A stretch of 64,000 bases of DNA from Ascaris suum. Lineage: Eukaryota > Nematoda > Chromadorea > Rhabditida > Ascarididae. A program made the position numbers and the translations under genes. Location: NCBI GenBank assembly GCA_013433145.1, contig CM024172.1, positions 10,378,053 through 10,442,052 on the forward strand. Direction: 5' to 3'. The first letter of the stretch is position 1. Each line of letters starts with the position of its first letter. Under the pieces are notes generated by a model, which was not told the DNA's origin, ran no database searches, and worked only from the letters and a program-made list of their open reading frames with translations. Shown piece by piece: positions 56,566-64,000 of the stretch.

Positions 56566-57305
56566 CTACAAATGCAGCATTTCATTGAAAAATGTTAATA
56601 TTATTCGTATTTTCATTAATCGACAGGTCGGATTCTACTGATAAACGAATGTGAGACATAGGTGTTTGCATTATGAGCGCTCACCTCAAATACGACAAAT
56701 TTATTTCATCGGTTGGTGTGGCGTTTCCAGCACCAATTATTGCAATGAGACAAACTATGAACAAAAGGCATTTGTCTGTCGGCTTCATGCTACCTGAAAT
56801 TCTTTCAACAATAAAATATTTTTATTTGCTCCTAATAGAAACATTTCTCTTAGTCGAATAATTCGCTGGAAGAGAACATGAATGAAAACGTTATCCAAAC
56901 AAGGAAACGAACTAAGGTACCAAAGTCATGTTTCATATATTATGCTGAACTAACTTTCAACCTAAGCACATTCAAAGTGGACGAGGACGAAAGTGGAAAA
57001 AGCTAGCGTTTCGACAGAGATCAGTGAAGAATATACCAATTTGTAGATCCGCACTAGCTAAAGCGGTGATTACTTACTTGGGGGTTGATACGGATTAGGT
57101 CATTACATAGAAGTACCCTTTATACTTTTTTTAAAAAGGAAAACACAATGAATGAAACGGCTACGAGCGACAAAAGGATGAAGAAAAAAGAGTGATATGC
57201 ATTACAAAGGATCCATTAATCTTGTACTATCCAGCTGGATCTTTGAACTTAAAATTTGCTGCTAAGCCGAAAAAAAGTCGGGCCTGTATTGCCTCTTGAT
57301 TCCAG

Positions 57306-59613
57306 AACACTATTCTCATGGCCTAACCGTTTTCATGATCCCTCTATTTCCACTCATTTCTGGAGCCTCCAGCTATGTTCAACTTTTGTGTAAAAATATA
57401 TTGTATTCGGCAGGTAAGGTCTCCATTCATCTGCTTTATAGTGACCACAGAGTTTCGCATCGGCAAACACCATCAGTGCCTCGTTAATAAATATAATTTC
57501 CTCTCCATATAGCTAAGACAATTCATGACAGATGCGCACGATCGAATGAGAACGTTATATGTACGCGAAGCTTGGATTTTGCCTGATAAGGGTGTATCAT
57601 AGGAGAAACAATAATATATCAATAAGCAAACGCTCTCCTGTGTTTTTGTTGAAGCAATATTTCAGATTTTCTTCTAAAATACTACAGCAGTGCCTCGTAG
57701 CCGCCAGGCTTTTCCTGCATATCACAACTTAAAACCGGAAGCACTTCCGAGCCAACGTCGCACTGTAACGTAAAGATGGGCATGGAAATGACCAGATGTC
57801 TAGCGTTTTTGTTACCATGTATTGCGAAAAGGATCATAAAAAGCTTCCGAAGTTTGCAGCATAGAAATACGGCTGTTTGATTTGTTGTGACGATACCGGG
57901 CTATCCAATTTCTAGAAATCCAATTGCAACTGAAACTGCTCTTAGGTATTGGCGAAGCTGCTGAAGTCATGGAATTTCGCTTAAGAGTGATTGTTAGATC
58001 CGTAATAGTAGGACTCTCTGTAGTTCTTATACGTTAATTTTTGCAAACTTACGGGAATATTTTCCATTTTAATCATTGCTTTCCGACAGATTTTTCGATG
58101 GAGGTTAGTTTTAGATATCAGTTTATGAGATTATTTGGAATGAATTGAAAACGGTGAGAAAAAGAATTGCATGCCCTTATCGCAGATTAAATGAGGCGCG
58201 TACCAAGTAAATATAAACAACTTCAACACTCATTTATAGTGGCAAAAATGAATTCACATAGTTAGTCATAAAAGTATGTTTCTTTTAATATAGAGCTACA
58301 TAGAGCATTTCGAAGTAATATTACCATCCGCATAAAACGAATGAAAAACCTCACTAAAGCAAGTGATACGATATAGGATCCCACTTGTCTTACCAAAAAC
58401 TTTCAAAATCGAGTAAAAAAAAATCAAAATACACAAACAATGCCTACATATTTTGGTTTTACCCCGGCCGTTTGCACAACATATCTTTTGAAAATGATAC
58501 ACATGTTTGCATCTCGAAGGACGTGAAATCCAAACCCGGCTAAACTAAAATACATCAAATTTTTGTTATTTAAATATCAACTACTTTTTTCACGACGTTA
58601 GTGGATTAATTAATTTGGCGCATACCCACCAATGCCCCATGTTATAGCCAACGGCTTTCATAAGTTGATTAGATAGAGAGGCATATACACATGCAAACAT
58701 TCGTATAAACACATTAGACAGGGCTCAATGTGATACGGAGTCGCTTTCGTGGACGCAATTTTGTGAAGGCGCACTAAGAAAGAAGTGATAAAAATGGTAT
58801 TGGTAATAAGGAAAACAAAAAAAAAAAATCACGAATTTGAAGTTGTCCTTAGTTTCTAATGAAGGGAGAAAAAACTGCGATACATGACAGTTCGCCGAGC
58901 GGATACCGTCTTCTTGTCGTCACAGCTGGACGTTAGAGGTAATCTGGTGCACTGAAGGTTAGACATGGGAGCTATCAGCTGCAGTACAGTGAACTCACAA
59001 ACGTTGATCAATGTGATGAACGTGATTAGATGTAAAGCTAAATTGAATTATGTACAACAACAGAAGATTTTTCGGAATTTTTGCTGCTATGTTTGCTAAG
59101 TTGAAGAATAAAACGTCTGCTTATTTATTACCTCTGCCAAATTATTCGGTGTAATCGTCGCTCTGTGTTCTTATACCGATTGCTGTCGATATTATCAAGA
59201 AACAAACATGAAAAGTTTTAAATCTTGATTTTTGAATTGATAAAAACTATAGCAGTTTTCTTTATGGTAAATATCTTTAAGTTTTAATAAAACATCTTTT
59301 AATAAAATATCTTGAATTGATAAAAATATCTTTAAGTTTTAAATATGGTCGATGCTGTTTTTAAAATGAATCTCGATAACGATGACAGTATAGCAGTTTT
59401 CACGCTGATTTTTTAAAATGGTCGTTTGAAATGCGTAGAAGGATTGCTGGGTAGAATTTCTTGCATAAAGTACTTTGTCTCCCTATCCAGGCGTCATGTA
59501 CTAATCGAGGCAAGAGTGAAGCCGAATCCATGTTAGAGAAAACTTTGACTGGAGCTACTACTGCTAGAATTATTGAACACTTCGAGAAGGAACATGAAAC
59601 TGAGGCGACTTAA
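57306..59613 (+). CDS. Multi-exon gene, partial model, ending at 59613
   Basis: Four exons with good borders: 57306-57413 (ATTCCAG/...GGCAG/GTAAGG), 57688-57764 (ACTACAG/...ACT/GTAACG), 57916-58001 (TTTCTAG/...TCC/GTAATA) and 59491-59613 (TATCCAG/...TAA). The first two join in phase, and so do the last two. The middle junction is off by one base, so an exon is missing or one border is wrong. An alternative uses donors at 57770 and 57946. The first exon has a hydrophobic segment (GLTVFMIPLFPLISGASSYV). The second is Pro/Arg-rich. The end is a charged helix (ESMLEKTLTGATTARIIEHF). Start exons were not found upstream. The family is unknown. Confidence 0.4.
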
Positions 59614-60221
59614 AAAAAGACACCGGAGTCGAGATAGGTTACCGAGTTCACAGGTTGCTCCAAATGTGATCATTTATGCTTGTGGAAGTGCCCACAAACG
59701 ACTAAAATCTTTGCAAATAACGAGCCTATATTCAACGTTATCCCCGAATACGATAAGCGTCTTATCATTAGATGAATGTAAGGGATAACGCGTGATATTC
59801 CAGCATGATAGATTTCTGCAGAAGTGCAGAATCTCAGTATGACGCTGAAAAATTTGGCTGTTATATTAAATCACTGATCGACTCTTTAATTTTTATATAC
59901 AGTCATGCGTTCACAAGAAGAATCTATTCCCTCACCCTCTCTGCCAGCTTTTTTTTGATTTCGAATGCACCTCACTGCAAACTGCTAGAGTGTTTATAGA
60001 GTTCTTTCTGGAATGTGTGCCCGTCTTGATACTTCGTGAAATCAGAGTTTCCTGAAAGCAGCCTATGTATGCAGCACCTTGCATCTTTTCATGCACATAG
60101 CCATCCCATGGAGGAAAGCTTATCACTAACTGATTGGCATATAAAATCAAGCAAATTTGTCATTTCTGTCTGCGAGACTTTTATTTCTCTTTTCGCAGTT
60201 ATATTACAAGACATCAACATA

Positions 60222-60461
60222 ATGTGCGAAATTCGCGAGCTATTGGTATCAAATTGGCAACGGCTCCAACTCACTTGGATCGAAGATGGTGGTGCTGAAA
60301 CGCTGCTGCGACGAATCGTCCGTACCCCCAAAATGCCTTGCCTAGATTTTCCAAATGATAAAAACGATGTAATTAAACGGCTGGGTTAATTCTAACTTTG
60401 TAAAGTTGACCTCGTCTTTTGCATTCATCATTCAACAGGTAAAATTATGTGTGCACAACAG
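60222..60461 (+). CDS. First two exons of an unidentified gene
   Basis: Exon 1 is 60222-60384 and exon 2 is 60439-60461. The intron is 54 bases (GTTAAT...TTCAACAG), typical of short nematode introns. G+GT makes a Gly codon, and exon 2 ends CAG/GTAACA. CTTTTCGCAG, 23 bases before the ATG, is a likely trans-splice acceptor. The 62 residues are compact, with helical segments (IRELLVSNWQRLQLTWIED and ETLLRRIVRT), and no signal peptide. Later exons must lie to the right. The nearest coding-like sequence is at 63.1-63.6 kb, but it does not connect in phase. The preceding gene on the same strand ends 609 bases upstream of this ATG. Confidence 0.4.
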
Positions 60462-63400
60462 GTAACAGCTGCTGTTTTATAGTAGTTCCGCTCAATTGCA
60501 TAGTCATGATCGTTTTATAACTTCAAAAAAGATTTTATTAAGAGAGTTTTAAAGACTTGGAGAGTTGCGTTCATCAATAGCGAATCGCTTTTGTAATGAA
60601 ATCTAATCTCAATTTTGCAATCCGAAAAATATTACAATAGAGAATCAAAGCGTTTAATTATGAGCAAAAACGTATGCATCTCTAGGGAATTATCTTCGAA
60701 CACAATGACTCATTTTCTCATTCATCCATCAAGCAAAAAAAAAAGAAAAAAAAAAAGAATAAGTTCGTATAAAAAGGGATCTAATTTTCTCTCTAAATTT
60801 CTTTCATTCACCAAATTTTATTCCCTAAAATCAATTTTGGGAAGATATGCATCTTAGTGATTTTCTCAATGAGGTCTCTTCCGAATATTTGCAAGGAGAT
60901 GCATTAGAGAATAAAATCGTACCAGAAACGGATCGAACAATCCTTTTTTTTCCACTCTTCCATTCTTTGTGCTCTATATACTGAATGAATGATATTATTT
61001 TGCGTTGATTGCTCAGTGAAAGTGACCATAACATAGCACAGGAGGATTGAACGCATTTAGTGGACATATAAAATTATTGCTTGCCGCATGCTTTGCTTCA
61101 TATTTTCAAAGGCGTTTATATTGATAATGATAGCTAGAATTTAGGCTTCTGAATGCTTATTCGAAATGATTTCGATTTTCCCGAGAACGTCGGTTTATTT
61201 TCCTTGGCAATTTTGAACGCAAAAGATTCCTCGTATGAAACGTGGACAGCATAAGTTCTTTTAAAAAAGTTTGTAGAATTCCAGTAGTTCCTTTGCATCA
61301 TTGAGATGAATTCTTTGTTCGACGAGAAGTTATGCATCACCGATGAGGAAATGAGAAAATATCTTGGAAATAGGTGCTCCAATAATTTTTTTTTTCGAAC
61401 GACACCAATCTGCTAAAGAATGCTGCACCCTGAATGTGATGAAAGTACCTCTCAAAAAATAACAAAAAAAAACATCGTTATCTTGGAATTCCCTAAAAGA
61501 GACGATGAATATTTCACTTCTCCACGTCTGCTCAAGAATAATTAACTCATTCATCAATAGTAAGTATTTTTAATGACTTCATTACTTTGTAATCAAGAAA
61601 TAGAACAATCTGATCTCTAATGTTGAAATGAACGAAATCACTTCATTAAAAAGAAGAGTGAAGGCATAAATCATGAAGGTTTATAGTTGAAAGTAATACA
61701 TGAGGTTTCAAATGGACGCCGAAGACGGCTATAGGCTACACTTCATCAACCTAATCAGAGCTATGTTGAAATTGTAATCAGGCATTCAGCAGGAAGCCAT
61801 CCTTAAAATTCAACTGCATGCATATTTAAGACATTCAATTGCTAAAGGCTCTTTATTTTATTTGCCACCTGTGATCGAGTTGTCTCTATATTTGCATATT
61901 TTGTGAAATTTGCGATGCCGCTTCATTATTCATCTCAAGAAGATCAATATAGACGACAAATGTTGAGAAAATAACTCCGCAAGTGAAAATCACTAACTGG
62001 ACAGTAGTAAATCAGAAGCGCCAAGAAACATCGGTGATGCTAGAGTTTGCGATAGTCTATTTCAGTAAATCCTTGCAATGGAATGATCAAATTTTAAACT
62101 TCGCAATACCTTTAGCTAAACAAAAAAAAAAAAAAATTCATCGGCTATCCGCTAAGAATCATTCAAATAAATCGCAATCCTTTTGAACTTGATCCGCTAA
62201 ATACTATTAATGGCGCATATAGATTGATAGTCTACAATCAACAAATTAGGCAAACCATAATAAATTATTGTGAAGTTGAGCTTTTCGAATATATTGCAAC
62301 GAAGCTGTTGTCATCAAAGAGATAACTGTGTATATGCGCTCTTTGCCGAAATAGCGGTAAAGAACTCTTCGGGAAAATATGCAAAATTGCGTTGCAAACA
62401 TTTGAAAGTGACTTTTGCAAATGAAATATTCAAATTTTCATTGAATATTAGCAATCGTCCGTAAATTGTGCATTGATGAAAAGAAAAGAGATGAAGCATG
62501 AAAAATTTTTGCATCGAACTCTTCAACTTCTTGAATTTCTAATGAGCATTACTCTATCATTTATTTATTACCGATTTCCATATTGCAAAAGAAATCAACA
62601 TTGAATTTTACGAAACGTTTATTAGTTACACGAGATGAAATGTTTACTTGGGAAAATATATCTCAATAAAACTGTAATTTCTTAACCAAATAATTGAAAA
62701 TTACTTAAGAAAGCAATTTTCAATCATTTCGTCAGCAAATTGCAGAGATATTCAAAAAAAAAATGAAATTGTGGAAAACTGCGATCTTTTTTTTTTTTGG
62801 AAAACTCACTAGCTGTTGCATTTTTGCGATTTTGGAAAGCTCACATACCTTATTAGCTCTTTTATTTCTTTATGAGAACTTTGATATAAACATCTTTTAC
62901 CACAGCAAATTTTTTGGAACTTAGTAAGAGAGGATGAGAAGTGATATCTAGAGCGGAACCTATGCTACAAAGTACTTCACCATGTTCGAATATGTTTTGA
63001 AAAATTTTAAAGCAAGAGTTGGACATTCAATCGATGATTCTTATATGCGTTCGATAAATTACAAGTTCCCTGGGTCCCTTTTCTTCTGCTTGGATTCGAT
63101 GATCTCTGGTGGTCTCTGCTGTTGTACTAATGTACCGAAGTTTCGGAGGTGATAGGAAAGCCGAAATATTAGTAACAGAACAAGCTCTTCCGGCTGCAAC
63201 AGTATTAGGTTCGAGAACAAGAAGAACTGAGGAACAGGCAGTGGAAACGAGTTCACGGAATTGAATATATTGCAGCAAACAAGCGAGTTTTCATGTGGAG
63301 TAGCAAAACCACAGCCTGATAACTTGCGAAATGGGCGCAATTGGAATGTTCGTCTCGGTCGAACTGTTCAAAATTTCAGTTCAAGTTTCATAATGCAGCA

Positions 63401-64000
63401 ACCAGAAAAGGTATTCGTATGTTGAATGAAAGAGATGCAATGACGTAGCTTTAATCAGTTTCTCAACCCCTCATAGTCACTCAAGAACAGACGGTCACAA
63501 CTTCTAGCGCTAAGAAGGCGAAAACACAAATGCGCGTTACCCAAAAATAATCAACATATCTGAGGCTTTGCATATGTATTTAAGGAGAAGGAGCATTTGA
63601 AAATAAAATTATGCATGAACGTGAGGAGATCACGATTAAATAAATAAAGCGATATTATCCTCATCGTTTTGGTAGCATTTCAACTTCCTTCTTGATTTCA
63701 AATACAAAATGAAATCTATCTTGCATAAAAATCATAAACAGCCTTTTTAGCTTCCGCTTCGAAAGCTTTAGTCCGAAGAAAAAGTTGACTTCTTGATTGC
63801 CGCCTCCAGTAATGATCAATTTCAAGAGCCTTTGAAGATATGCACTAATACGTAATTCGATATAAGTAATCATAAGTACCATATAAATAAAATATTCGGT
63901 GGGAATAATAGCACATGAAAAGAGGAAAAAATGTCCATTTGAAGAGTGTTGCTAACAGAAACTCCATAGCAAAATAGTGAAAATTAACAAGGCAACAAGA
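60462..64000. other. Stretch without confirmed exons
   Basis: Mostly AT-rich. At 63130-63540 the plus strand has three coding-like pieces. One ends at AAG/GTATTC near 63413. The last, behind TTTAATCAG at 63460, reads to a TAA at 63549. Their phases do not match. They may be the 3' end of the gene starting at 60222 or a relic. Confidence 0.35.

Noticed and set aside
56673..56770. Plus-strand segment with two Cys before a stop, resembling the end of a C-type lectin domain
   Set aside because: The Cys spacing (11 residues) is longer than usual and no upstream lectin exons were found.
63027..63340. Minus-strand frames of 83-93 codons
   Set aside because: The plus strand in the same place has better splice-site context; neither could be linked in phase.

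Overview
The window looks like animal, most likely nematode, nuclear DNA. It is AT-rich (roughly two thirds A+T by eye). Coding information sits in many short exons. Introns begin GTAAG/GTATG/GTGAG and end TTTCAG/TTTTAG/TTGTAG. Several candidate first exons lie directly behind a TTTCAG-like acceptor with no upstream exon, as expected for spliced-leader trans-splicing. Long pure (TA)n arrays and poly-C runs are scattered between genes. I see no bacterial operon, CRISPR array, rRNA or tRNA gene. All gene models were built by hand from splice sites, reading phase and open frames. No similarity search was possible, so functions are mostly unassigned.

Layout. 1-10290 (minus): a large 14-exon gene that runs off the left edge and encodes a probable beta-propeller plus alpha-solenoid protein. 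It is the best supported model, because nearly every junction keeps phase. 10291-13371: AT-rich spacer with a (TA)n array. 13372-13772 (minus): possible two-exon small gene. 14942-17662 (minus): two-exon small membrane protein. 17663-33237: gene-poor, with four (TA)n arrays, a decayed duplicated segment near 26.3/27.1 kb and a few GC-richer coding-like patches. 33238-35594 (minus): three-exon gene of about 197 codons. 37.6-38.1 kb (plus): membrane-protein-like exon or relic. 42062-47178 (minus): gene whose last exon encodes 490 residues of low-complexity protein with five copies of a VVSG-type repeat. 45590-45992 (plus): small two-exon gene that appears nested, on the opposite strand, in an intron of the previous gene. 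47389-49198 (minus): another gene, ending 189 bases upstream of the 42-47 kb gene's first acceptor, an operon-like spacing. 56123-56565 (minus): single long coding-like exon. 57306-59613 and 60222-60461 (plus): parts of two further multi-exon genes.

No recognisable pathway ties these genes together. The most unusual signals are two hairpins of about 63 nt (in an intron of the first gene and at 39.6 kb), the five-copy VVSG repeat protein, and the nested and closely spaced genes at 42-49 kb.
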